A stretch of DNA of 64,000 nucleotides from JADKFD01 sp050250665 (GTDB lineage: Bacteria; Pseudomonadota; Gammaproteobacteria; Xanthomonadales; SZUA-5). Of this stretch, positions 56,905-64,000 are shown piece after piece. The stretch is from NCBI GenBank assembly GCA_050250665.1, contig JBFWOF010000003.1:62001-126000 (forward strand), in the 5' to 3' direction. Each line of letters begins with the position of its first letter. Positions within the stretch are counted from its first letter, which is position 1. A model generated the notes under the pieces. The model saw nothing but the letters and a program-made list of their open reading frames with translations. It searched no databases and was not told where the DNA came from. A program made the translations under genes and the position numbers.

Positions 56905-57111
56905 TCAGGATTCGGCGTCTGTTGAGGGGACATCGCCCTCGGTGCCGTCTTCCTTGCGAATTCTTTGGTAAATCTCTTCGCGATGTACTGCGACATCCTT
57001 CGGCGCGTTGATACCGATACGCACCTGATTGCCTTTAACACCAAGCACCGTCACCGACACCTGATCACCGATCATCAGGGCTTCGCCGACGCGACGCGTC
57101 AAGATCAGCAT
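56905..57111 (-). CDS. csrA: carbon storage regulator CsrA (RsmA)
   Basis: 68 residues. The family start MLILTRRVGEALMIGD and the RNA-binding strand VRIGINAPKDVAVHREEIY are complete. It is a dimeric RNA-binding protein that blocks or stabilises mRNAs at GGA sites. Gene order alaS-csrA-tRNA-Ser is conserved in gammaproteobacteria. The ATG has a GGAGGAATGG-type region directly upstream. Confidence 0.97.
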   Translation of the reverse strand: MLILTRRVGEALMIGDQVSVTVLGVKGNQVRIGINAPKDVAVHREEIYQRIRKEDGTEGDVPSTDAES

Positions 57112-57682
57112 CCATTCCTCCTGCCGCCACCCCGGAGACTACCCAGGATATCGTGAGTGCCAAGAAGCGCACCCGTAACTGTCCCTGTCACAACGCGCGT
57201 GACCATTCCTGTCTGCGCGAAACGCGAATGGTAGCGTAGTCGGGGGACCAAGAGCAATGCCATTGGCGGTCCAGGTGAACTTGGGGCCGGGCACAGCTGC
57301 TGACAGACCCAGGGAGACCGCGCAGTGCCGGCCACTGCCGTGGAGGGCGCCGCGCCGCGGCGGCGCCTTGTACAGACCGACCCAAGGTCAAGAACGGCCG
57401 CGCAGGCGCGCGGCCCTCCTCAAGTTGCTCCGAGCCACGTGATTCGTTCAAGGCCCGTGCGCAATGTCCGCACGACAAGCGTGCTCTCCGTGAACCCGTG
57501 TCGCAGGTTGTTGATGCGTCATTGCGAGGAGCGCAGCGACGAAGGAATCCAGTGCTTCTGAGAATGGGTGTCTGGATTGCTTCCCCCGGATCACGTCCGG
57601 GGTCGCAATGACGCCGGGGGTTCATGGCCCGTGCGCAATGTCAGCACGACAAGGGTGCTTGAAATGACCTCTCCCCTGCAGA
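57112..57682. other. 571-base gap between alaS and csrA with repeats
   Basis: No gene is supported. The stretch holds a GC-rich palindrome near 57350 (GCGCCGCGCCGCGGCGGCGC), the family B inverted repeat at 57517-57613, and two copies of a short unit reading CCCGTGCGCAATGTC near 57452 and 57628. The csrA promoter must lie here. Confidence 0.5.
57517..57613. repeat. family B inverted repeat, second copy
   Basis: Left arm CGTCATTGCGAGGAGCGCAG with GAATCCAG, right arm CTGGATTGCTTC ending CGCAATGACG. The flank TTGTTGATG is also shared with the copy at 47741-47822 in inverted order. The centre differs between copies. Confidence 0.7.
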
Positions 57683-60442
57683 TTACAGCTTGCTGCCTAC
57701 AAACTCCGGCAGCGCCCTGAGTGCGGCTTGCAGTTCCGGAATGTCATTGCAGCCGCCCTGGGCCATGTCGGGGCGACCACCACCCTTGCCACCGGCCTGG
57801 GAGGCCACGTGCGCCAGCACTTCGCCGGCCTTGATGCGCCCAAGCGCGCTGCCGCTGACGCCGGCAATGAGGGTGGACTTGCCGTCCTGCGCAGAGGCGA
57901 GCACAACCACGGCGTCGCCGAGCAACTGCTTGAGCTTGTCGAGCATCTCGCGCAGTACCTTGGCATCGATGCCTTCCAGCCGCGCTGCCAGCACGCGGAT
58001 ATCGGCCACGGCCACGGCGCCGGACACCATGTCGTCCACGGATGCGCTGGCGGCCTTGGACTTCATCGCCGCCAGTTCTCGCTCGTCGCGCTTGATGCGC
58101 TCCAGCAAGGCCTGCACCTTGGCGACGACCTGATCGCCGCCGCCGAGCACGCCGGCCAGTTCACGCAAGCGTTGTTCCTGCTCCTGCACGTAGGCCACGG
58201 CCACGGCGCCGGTGATCGCCTCGATGCGGCGCACGCCGGAGGAAATGCCGGTTTCGCTCAAGATCTTGAACAGACCGATGTCGCCAGCGCGGGAGACATG
58301 GGTGCCACCACAGAGCTCGGTGGAGAAATCACCCATCTTCAGCACCCGCACATGGTCGCCATACTTCTCGCCGAAGAGCGCCATGGCGCCGAAATCGAGG
58401 GCTTCCTGCATGCCCATGTGATGCACTTCAGCCTCGGAATTGGCGCGAATCTGCTCATTGACCCGATTCTCGATACGCTGCAGTTGCTCGGGCGCAATCG
58501 GCTGGAAGTGGGAGAAATCGAAGCGCAGGCGATCGGGCGCCACCAGACTGCCCTTCTGCTGCACGTGATCGCCCAGTTCCTCGCGCAACGCCGCATGCAG
58601 CAGGTGCGTGGCGGAATGATTGAGGACGATGGCGCTGCGGCGCTCGTGATCGATCCTGGCGCTGACAGTGTCGCCGACGCGGAGCACGCCGGCGTCGAGC
58701 TGACCCAGGTGGCCGTGGAAAACCGCCGCCAGCTTGATGGTATCGGCCACGGCGAAGACGCCGTTCTCGGCACTGAGCTGGCCCTGATCGCCCTGCTGAC
58801 CGCCACTCTCGGCGTAGAAAGGCGTGCGATCCAGGATGATCAGCGCTCGATCACCGCCGACAATCTGATCTCGGACCTGTCCGTCGACCAGTATGCGCAA
58901 CACCCTGGCCTGCTCGATCGCCTCATCGTGATAGCCGCAGAACTCGGTGGCCGGCAGACCGGCTACGTGCTCGGCCGTGACCTGCACGCCGCCGCCGAAC
59001 TGGCTGGCGCTGCGAGCGCGGTCGCGCTGGGCAGTCATGGACTGCTCGAAGCCGTCCATGTCCACCGCCATGCCGCGCTCGCGCGCCACGTCGGCGGTCA
59101 GATCGACCGGAAAGCCATAGGTGTCATACAGACGGAAAGCATCGGCCCCGGGAATCTGCCCGGTGTTCTTCGCCGCGATCTGCTCGAAGACCTTCATGCC
59201 GCTGTCGAGGGTCTCGGCAAAGCGCTCTTCTTCGGCGGCCAGTACCTGATCGACCAGATTGGCCTTGGCCGCCAGTTCCGGATAGGCCTGTCCCATCTGC
59301 GCCACCAGCGGCGCCACCATGTGGTGGAAGAAGGCCTTGCGCACGCCCAGCTTCCAGCCATGGCGCAGCGCCCGGCGGATGATCCGGCGCAGCACATAGC
59401 CACGGCCTTCATTGCCGGGCAACACGCCATCGACGATCAGGAAGGCGCAGGCGCGGATGTGATCGGCAATGACCCGCAGCGAGGCATTGGCCAGATCGTC
59501 GGTGTCGGTCAACCTGGCAGCCTGCGCGATCAGCGCCTGGAACAGATCGATCTCGTAATTGGAATGCACGTGCTGCAGCACTGCTGCCAGCCGCTCCAGA
59601 CCCATGCCGGTATCGACGCAGGGGCTGGGCAAGGGTGCCATGCGGTACTCGGTGAGCGTGTACTTGAGCTCCCCATCGGCGCCGCGTGCGGCCACCGGCG
59701 GCTGCACCACCTTGCCATCGGCCAGTGCCTGCGCATAGGCGGCGCGGGCGGCCTCGCCGCTGGTGTATTCGGTACTGCCGCTGACCGAGCGGTCGTACTG
59801 CATGAACACCAGATTCCAGATCTCGATATAGCGATCGCCGTCTTCGTCGGGTGAGCCCGGCGGGCCTCCGGCAATCTCGGCGCCGTGGTCAAAGAAGATT
59901 TCCGAGCACGGACCGCAGGGGCCGGTGTCGGCCATCTGCCAGAAGTTGTCGGAGGCAAAGGGTGCGCCCTTGTTGTCGCCGATGCGCACGATGCGCTCGG
60001 CCGGCACGCCGATTTCCTGGTTCCAGAGCTCATAGGCTTCGTCGTCGGTGGCGTAGACCGTCACCCAGAGCTTGTCGGCGGGCAAGCCGTAGACACCGGT
60101 GAGCAGCTCCCAGGCGTAGTGGATGGCATCACGCTTGAAATAGTCGCCGAAGCTGAAATTGCCGAGCATCTCGAAGAAAGTGTGATGCCGCGCCGTGTAA
60201 CCGACGGCGTCCAGATCGTTGTGCTTGCCGCCGGCACGCACGCAGCGCTGCGAGGAGGCAGCGCGGGTGTAGTCGCGCTTTTCGGCGCCGAGGAAAGTGT
60301 CCTTGAACTGGACCATGCCCGAATTGGTGAACAGCAGGGTTCCGTCACCACCCGGCACCAGCGAACTTGATGGCACGTGCCGATGCCCCTTGCCGACGAA
60401 GAAGTCGATGAAGGCCTGACGAATCTGGTTGGTGGTTTGCAT
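57683..60442 (-). CDS. alaS: alanyl-tRNA synthetase
   Basis: 919 residues, somewhat above the E. coli length of 876. The catalytic domain starts QTTNQIRQAFIDFFVGKGH with motif FTNSGMVQFKD. The editing domain has the zinc-binding HSATHLLHAAL and, further on, CGGTHVSRAGDIG. The C-terminal C-Ala domain ends in a glycine-rich part (GGKGGGRPDMAQGG). It charges tRNA-Ala and clears wrong amino acids. The start at the ATG matches the family; the open frame continues far upstream into repeats and is not used. Confidence 0.97.
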   Translation of the reverse strand: MQTTNQIRQAFIDFFVGKGHRHVPSSSLVPGGDGTLLFTNSGMVQFKDTFLGAEKRDYTRAASSQRCVRAGGKHNDLDAVGYTARHHTFFEMLGNFSFGDYFKRDAIHYAWELLTGVYGLPADKLWVTVYATDDEAYELWNQEIGVPAERIVRIGDNKGAPFASDNFWQMADTGPCGPCSEIFFDHGAEIAGGPPGSPDEDGDRYIEIWNLVFMQYDRSVSGSTEYTSGEAARAAYAQALADGKVVQPPVAARGADGELKYTLTEYRMAPLPSPCVDTGMGLERLAAVLQHVHSNYEIDLFQALIAQAARLTDTDDLANASLRVIADHIRACAFLIVDGVLPGNEGRGYVLRRIIRRALRHGWKLGVRKAFFHHMVAPLVAQMGQAYPELAAKANLVDQVLAAEEERFAETLDSGMKVFEQIAAKNTGQIPGADAFRLYDTYGFPVDLTADVARERGMAVDMDGFEQSMTAQRDRARSASQFGGGVQVTAEHVAGLPATEFCGYHDEAIEQARVLRILVDGQVRDQIVGGDRALIILDRTPFYAESGGQQGDQGQLSAENGVFAVADTIKLAAVFHGHLGQLDAGVLRVGDTVSARIDHERRSAIVLNHSATHLLHAALREELGDHVQQKGSLVAPDRLRFDFSHFQPIAPEQLQRIENRVNEQIRANSEAEVHHMGMQEALDFGAMALFGEKYGDHVRVLKMGDFSTELCGGTHVSRAGDIGLFKILSETGISSGVRRIEAITGAVAVAYVQEQEQRLRELAGVLGGGDQVVAKVQALLERIKRDERELAAMKSKAASASVDDMVSGAVAVADIRVLAARLEGIDAKVLREMLDKLKQLLGDAVVVLASAQDGKSTLIAGVSGSALGRIKAGEVLAHVASQAGGKGGGRPDMAQGGCNDIPELQAALRALPEFVGSKL

Positions 60443-60702
60443 CGGATAGGACCCTGAGTTTGAGCGCACGCAGCTAACCCCGGAATCTAACCTGTCCGGG
60501 GTCGAGACTGCACTCTTGAAGGCATCGGTACTGGTGGGCCGCGAACGAATTTGCGGGTTCGGAGCGGCTTGCAGGAGGGACGCGCGCCTGCGCGGCCGCT
60601 CTTGATCTTCACGCTGCGGCAAGCGGCGCCGCAGCGCTGCGCCCTCCAAAGCAGCGGACTGCCGCGCGACAAAAGCCCTCCCGCAAGAGAGCTGCCTACG
60701 GG

Positions 60703-60726
60703 TAGGAGCGACCTCGCGTCGCGACT
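60703..60726 (+). repeat. family A repeat, single arm
   Basis: GTAGGAGCGACCTCGCGTCG followed by CGAC, the same unit as in the left arm at 47905. No inverted partner is close by. Confidence 0.75.
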
Positions 60727-60795
60727 GCCCTGCCAGGTGCCTTCGCGGAAACCAGGAATTGCAGGCAACTGACACATAAAGCAGGACGCAAAGGT

Positions 60796-60820
60796 CGCGA
60801 AGGAAAAGCAGAAAGGACGC
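60796..60820 (+). repeat. family C inverted repeat, left copy
   Basis: The 25-base unit starting CGCGAAGGAAAAGCAG is the exact reverse complement of bases 61143-61167. Confidence 0.8.
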
Positions 60821-60898
60821 TAAGAAAAGCTGTCCAGATGGGTTGCTGTCTTTCGAGATAGCGCATTGCAGGGCAGCCGCGCCAGTGGGTAGCTCTCT

Positions 60899-60972
60899 GT
60901 AGGAGCGACCTTGCGTCGCGACAAACGTGTTGCGCCAGGGCGTCACCGGTCGCGCCGTGAAGGCGCTCCTAC
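60899..60972. repeat. family A inverted repeat pair
   Basis: Left arm GTAGGAGCGACCTTGCGTCG and right arm GCCGTGAAGGCGCTCCTAC are inverted copies about 25 bases apart, the same layout as at 47905-47980. Confidence 0.8.
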
Positions 60973-61142
60973 GAAAAGCCGGACCTGTTGAAGCGCCCTC
61001 GCGGCGCGACCGTGGTTCATCGGTCTGCGGCAGTATTGAATGGTGACGCGATCCTGGTCACCAAAGCCTCCAACGCGGAGTGCGCAGAGGGCCGCAGATA
61101 AGGCAGAGGAAATCTGATCCCGGCTTGGTCTTGCTCTTCTTC

Positions 61143-61167
61143 GCGTCCTTTCTGCTTTTCCTTCGCG
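61143..61167 (-). repeat. family C inverted repeat, right copy
   Basis: Exact reverse complement of the unit at 60796-60820. Confidence 0.8.
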
Positions 61168-61192
61168 TCCTTCGCGTCCCGCTCTTGGCCGA

Positions 61193-61217
61193 GGTCGCGC
61201 CGCAAGGGCGCTCCTAC
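61193..61217 (-). repeat. family A repeat overlapping the recX stop
   Basis: GGTCGCGCCGCAAGGGCGCT followed by CCTAC. Its minus-strand TAG forms the stop codon of recX. Confidence 0.75.
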
Positions 61218-61690
61218 GCCGAGTTGCTCACGCCAGGCAGGGCCTTGTGGATGGTCTGGGTATCGTAGCCTCTGGACTGCAGAAAGCGCGCCCGCCTGGC
61301 CCATTCCTTGTAGTCGGCGGGTGCCGTGGCGCCGAACTTGCGTTCTGCCACTGCACGGGCCTGTTGTATCCAGTTGATGGCCTCGTCGTCATCGCCGGTC
61401 ATGGCCGAATCCGCGGGCAGGCCCGCTTGCTGCAGGGACTGGCGGATGCGTGCCGGACCATGGCCTCGGCGCAGCCCGCTGGCGATGCGGGCGCGGCTCG
61501 CGCGCTCGTCACTCACCAACCCTGCCTCGATCATGGCATCGAGCGCTGCGCGAATTTCATCAGCCGGGTAATCCCGCTGACCGAGCTTCTGTTCCAATTC
61601 CATGCGCGAATGTTCGCGCATGGCCAGCAAGGCCACGGCCGCAGCGTAGGCACTGCGGCGCGGCTTCCTGTCTTCCGACTCAGCCTTCAT
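61214..61690 (-). CDS. recX: RecX family regulator of RecA
   Basis: 158 residues. Three-helix repeats typical of RecX are seen: AYAAAVALLAMREHSRMELEQKL, GLVSDERASRARIASGLRRGHGPARIRQSL and the last RRARFLQSRGYDTQTI. RecX binds RecA filaments and limits their activity. The start overlaps the recA stop by 11 bases, so it is translated with recA. The stop codon lies inside a family A repeat. Confidence 0.93.
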   Translation of the reverse strand: MKAESEDRKPRRSAYAAAVALLAMREHSRMELEQKLGQRDYPADEIRAALDAMIEAGLVSDERASRARIASGLRRGHGPARIRQSLQQAGLPADSAMTGDDDEAINWIQQARAVAERKFGATAPADYKEWARRARFLQSRGYDTQTIHKALPGVSNSA

Positions 61691-62708
61691 CCGCGCTGGC
61701 GACAGCCACGGCCGGTGCGCCGAGATCCAGCAGCTTTTCGCGGATGCGGGTCTCGATCTCCTGGGCCATCTCCGGATGTTGCTTCATGTACAGGCGCACA
61801 TTGTCCTTGCCCTGACCGATGCGCTCGCCGTTGTAGCTGTACCAGGCGCCGGATTTCTCGACGATGTTCTGGGCCACGCCCATCTCGATGATCTCGCCCT
61901 CGCGGGAAATGCCCTCGCCGTAGAGAATCTCGAACTCGGCCTGGCGGAACGGCGGTGCCATCTTGTTCTTGACCACCTTGACGCGGGTTTCCGAGCCGAT
62001 CACCTCATCACCGCGCTTGACCGATCCGGTGCGGCGGATGTCCAGGCGCACCGAGGCATAGAACTTCAATGCGTTGCCGCCGGTGGTGGTTTCCGGGCTG
62101 CCGAACATGACGCCAATCTTCATGCGGATCTGGTTGATGAAGATCACCAGGCAGTTCGAGCGCTTGATGTTGCCGGTGAGCTTGCGCAACGCCTGACTCA
62201 TCAGACGCGCCTGCAGGCCGACGTGGGAATCGCCCATTTCGCCCTCGATTTCGGCCTTCGGCACCAGGGCTGCGACCGAGTCGACCACGACCACATCGAT
62301 GGCGTTGGAGCGCACCAGCATGTCGGTGATCTCCAGGGCCTGCTCGCCGGTATCAGGCTGCGACACCAGCAGATCGTCGACATTCACGCCGAGCTTCTCG
62401 GCATAGGTGGGATCAAGCGCGTGTTCGGCGTCGACAAAAGCCGCGGTGCCTCCGGCGCGCTGAGCCGCCGCCACCACCTGCAGGGTCAGCGTGGTCTTGC
62501 CCGAAGATTCTGGTCCGTAGATCTCCACCACACGGCCACGCGGCAAACCGCCGATGCCGAGCGCCACGTCCAGCCCCAGCGAACCGGTCGAAATGGCCTC
62601 AACCGCATCGGAGGTGCGATCGCCCATGCGCATCACGGTGCCTTTGCCGAACTGTTTCTCGATCTGCGAAAGTGCAGCCGATAGCGCACGGCGCTTGTTG
62701 TCGTCCAT
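61680..62708 (-). CDS. recA: RecA recombinase
   Basis: 342 residues. Walker A is GPESSGKTT, the second motif LLVSQPDTGEQALEI and L2-type region FGSPETTTGGNALKFY are intact, and the C-terminus is acidic in part. RecA forms filaments on single-stranded DNA for recombination and for SOS induction by LexA cleavage. A perfect 15-base palindrome lies 53 bases upstream. It is followed by recX in the same transcript. Confidence 0.98.
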   Translation of the reverse strand: MDDNKRRALSAALSQIEKQFGKGTVMRMGDRTSDAVEAISTGSLGLDVALGIGGLPRGRVVEIYGPESSGKTTLTLQVVAAAQRAGGTAAFVDAEHALDPTYAEKLGVNVDDLLVSQPDTGEQALEITDMLVRSNAIDVVVVDSVAALVPKAEIEGEMGDSHVGLQARLMSQALRKLTGNIKRSNCLVIFINQIRMKIGVMFGSPETTTGGNALKFYASVRLDIRRTGSVKRGDEVIGSETRVKVVKNKMAPPFRQAEFEILYGEGISREGEIIEMGVAQNIVEKSGAWYSYNGERIGQGKDNVRLYMKQHPEMAQEIETRIREKLLDLGAPAVAVASADEG

Positions 62709-62760
62709 GTTGATGTCCTCGAAAGCGAAAGGTATGGGCCGGCTTTATGGGGCCGCCGTG

Positions 62761-62775
62761 TCTCAGCAACTGAGA
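62761..62775. promoter_or_regulatory. perfect palindrome upstream of recA, candidate operator
   Basis: TCTCAG-CAA-CTGAGA, a two-fold symmetric site 53 bases before the recA start. It does not match the E. coli LexA box (CTGT-N8-ACAG) or the Xanthomonas LexA site as I remember it, so the regulator is not assigned. Confidence 0.4.
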
Positions 62776-62823
62776 TTCGGCACCGGATGGATCAATGATG
62801 CCATAGCGACCGCATCGGCTCTG

Positions 62824-63345
62824 TCAGAATGCTTCGCTAGGTGTTGTCAGAATTTTCTGTAATCCTGCCAGCGCGACGGCCACAGTCTGTCGCCGTACGG
62901 CGTTGCGATCGCCTTGCAGATGAACAACTTGCGTGATCGGCGGGTGATGGCCCCTGCCCCAGGCCAGCCACACCGTGCCCACCGGCTTGCCCGGCGTACC
63001 GCCACTGGGGCCGGCAATGCCGGTGATCGCCACCGCGACATTGGCGCGACTGCGCGAGAGTGCGCCGCGGACCATTTCGACCACCACCTCCTCACTGACG
63101 GCACCATGCTGTTCCAGGGTGACGCGCGAGACGCCCAGCATCGATTCCTTGGCCTCGTAGCTGTAGGCCACAAAACTGCAATCGAACCAGTCCGAACATC
63201 CGGCGACTTCGGTGACGACCTTGGACAACCAGCCCCCGGTGCAGGATTCTGCTGCGGCCAGTTTCATTCGCCGGGCCAGCAGCAAGCGTCCGATTTCGGC
63301 GCCGGCATCGTGCAGAGCTTGTTCGTCGGAAGCGGGCGAATGCAC
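62824..63345 (-). CDS. pncC: nicotinamide-nucleotide amidase (CinA C-terminal family)
   Basis: 173 residues. Typical family segments are KLAAAESCTGGWLS, YSYEAKESMLGV, AVAITGIAGPSGGTPGKPVGTVWLAW and the end AVALAGL. It converts nicotinamide mononucleotide to nicotinic-acid mononucleotide in NAD recycling. It lacks the N-terminal CinA part, as in many gammaproteobacteria. It lies upstream of recA in the same direction, the order common in pseudomonads and relatives. Confidence 0.94.
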   Translation of the reverse strand: MHSPASDEQALHDAGAEIGRLLLARRMKLAAAESCTGGWLSKVVTEVAGCSDWFDCSFVAYSYEAKESMLGVSRVTLEQHGAVSEEVVVEMVRGALSRSRANVAVAITGIAGPSGGTPGKPVGTVWLAWGRGHHPPITQVVHLQGDRNAVRRQTVAVALAGLQKILTTPSEAF

Positions 63346-63483
63346 GGGCTGGTGTCCTGAAGATGATCAAGTCCGCAAAGATACCTTGGGACAAGGCTTC
63401 GGGTGCGGCATTGCGCTTCCTTGTTTGCCTTCCGCACCGACTGATCGGATCCTGGCCTCAGGCGCAGACCGAAAAACCCGGTT

Positions 63484-63852
63484 TCAGACCAGAACTTGCC
63501 GCGTACGTGCGAGAAAGGCGTGGATTTCCTGCTCGGTACGGGTGTCGATCATGTAAACCGGGCGCTTACCGTTGGGACATGGCAGGCTGGGCGTGGTGCC
63601 GAACAAGCGGCAGATCAGCGGCCTTTCGGCATAAACCTCGCAACCCCGCGCGCCCAGATGCGGACAGCTGAGCTCAGCCAGGGCCCGGTCGTGCTCGGCC
63701 TCGGTCTTGACTGGCAGGCGCGCCATTTCCTCCGACGAGGCCGTCACCGGGCCGCAACAGTCATGGCAGCCGACGACACAGGTGAAGGTCGGAATCCGCG
63801 CTCTCAGCGCGTTGATCTTGCGGTCGTTGGGGGTCAACGGTGGGCTCGGCAT
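63484..63852 (-). CDS. YkgJ family cysteine-cluster protein
   Basis: 122 residues. The cysteine cluster is CVVGCHDCCG, followed by CPHLGARGCEVYAERPLICR and a further PCP, the pattern of the Fe-S or zinc-binding YkgJ/UPF0153 family. The start was set at the ATG before the conserved part; upstream residues of the frame look untranslated. No role is known for most of the family. It is 138 bases from the pncC start, same direction. Confidence 0.85.
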   Translation of the reverse strand: MPSPPLTPNDRKINALRARIPTFTCVVGCHDCCGPVTASSEEMARLPVKTEAEHDRALAELSCPHLGARGCEVYAERPLICRLFGTTPSLPCPNGKRPVYMIDTRTEQEIHAFLARTRQVLV

Positions 63853-63954
63853 GGGGCCAACTTGCAGTGTAGCGCACAGCGCCGGGGTGGTCGCTGCGGA
63901 GCATCCCTGGCCTGAGGAATGATTTGCAGACTCTGGCCACATCGCAGACAGGAA

Positions 63955-63973
63955 GGGCGGCCAATGGCCGCCC
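63955..63973 (-). terminator. possible terminator near the right edge
   Basis: GGGCGGCC-AAT-GGCCGCCC, a perfect eight-base stem with three-base loop. On the minus strand TTCCTG follows, so it may end a gene lying beyond the window. Confidence 0.4.
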
Positions 63974-64000
63974 CGGGTGTATCTCGATCGCCTTCGGTGG

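Larger units (their letters stand above)
60443..61213. other. 771-base gap between recX and alaS with repeats
   Basis: No gene is supported. It carries family A repeats at 60703, 60899-60972 and 61193, and a perfect inverted pair of 25 bases at 60796-60820 and 61143-61167. The alaS promoter should be near 60450-60550; no clear boxes were picked. Confidence 0.5.

Noticed and set aside
57728..59854. Plus-strand open frame of 708 codons
   Set aside because: Antisense shadow of alaS with biased composition and no domain.

Overview
The window looks like a chromosome segment from a high-GC gammaproteobacterium, most likely Lysobacterales (Xanthomonadales). The evidence is the gene order tig-clpP-clpX-lon-hupB-tRNA-ppiD, pncC-recA-recX-alaS-csrA-tRNA-Ser and yafS-like-rnhA-dnaQ, together with intergenic repeats of the type GTAGGAGCGACCTCGCGTCG that are familiar from that order. 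The lineage is an inference from gene order and repeats, not from a search.

There are two halves. Bases 1 to about 30,620 are accessory DNA, and none of the intergenic repeats seen later were noticed there. They hold a possible pentapeptide-repeat gene at the left edge, a small resolvase, several unknown genes and a pair of tandem paralogues (3646-4886). Next is a long minus-strand gene row (21,870 down to 5649). In order of transcription it encodes a secreted cohesin/DUF11 protein, a secreted dockerin/Calx-beta protein, a secreted 1079-residue protein whose C-terminus resembles the TcB-binding end of TcA toxins, a 2064-residue SpvB/VCBS/RHS protein with an internal dockerin-like calcium loop and a variable toxin-like tip, a small candidate immunity protein, and four tandem paralogous secreted tail-fibre-like proteins. 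The first four genes overlap by ATGA or are 12 bases apart, so they are probably one operon. I propose that this is a Tc/RHS-type secreted toxin complex held together by cohesin-dockerin contacts. This is the most novel candidate system in the window.

From 23,448 to 30,723 a plus-strand conjugation-like module follows: SprT-like protease, small membrane protein, VirD4/TraD-like coupling ATPase, membrane protein, periplasmic von Willebrand A protein, three small proteins and a large serine recombinase. The recombinase frame runs on through the antisense strand of tRNA-Ser(CGA), which marks the likely right-hand attachment site of an integrated element. No relaxase or secretion channel genes lie in the window.

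Bases 30,623 to 64,000 are mostly core chromosome. They contain a PP2C phosphatase, a glutamate-receptor-like potassium channel and a Hanks-type kinase as neighbours. A multihaem cytochrome, dnaQ, rnhA, a methyltransferase-like gene, mltD and fabI follow. Then come ppiD, two tRNAs, hupB, lon, clpX, clpP, tig and a six-tRNA operon with a clear sigma-70 promoter. The remainder holds a lipoprotein, a propeller-sensor histidine kinase, a membrane protein, a GT-C-like membrane protein, tRNA-Ser(GCT), csrA, alaS, recX, recA, pncC and a cysteine-cluster protein. Long gaps around tig/clpP, csrA/alaS and alaS/recX are filled by at least three families of inverted repeats.
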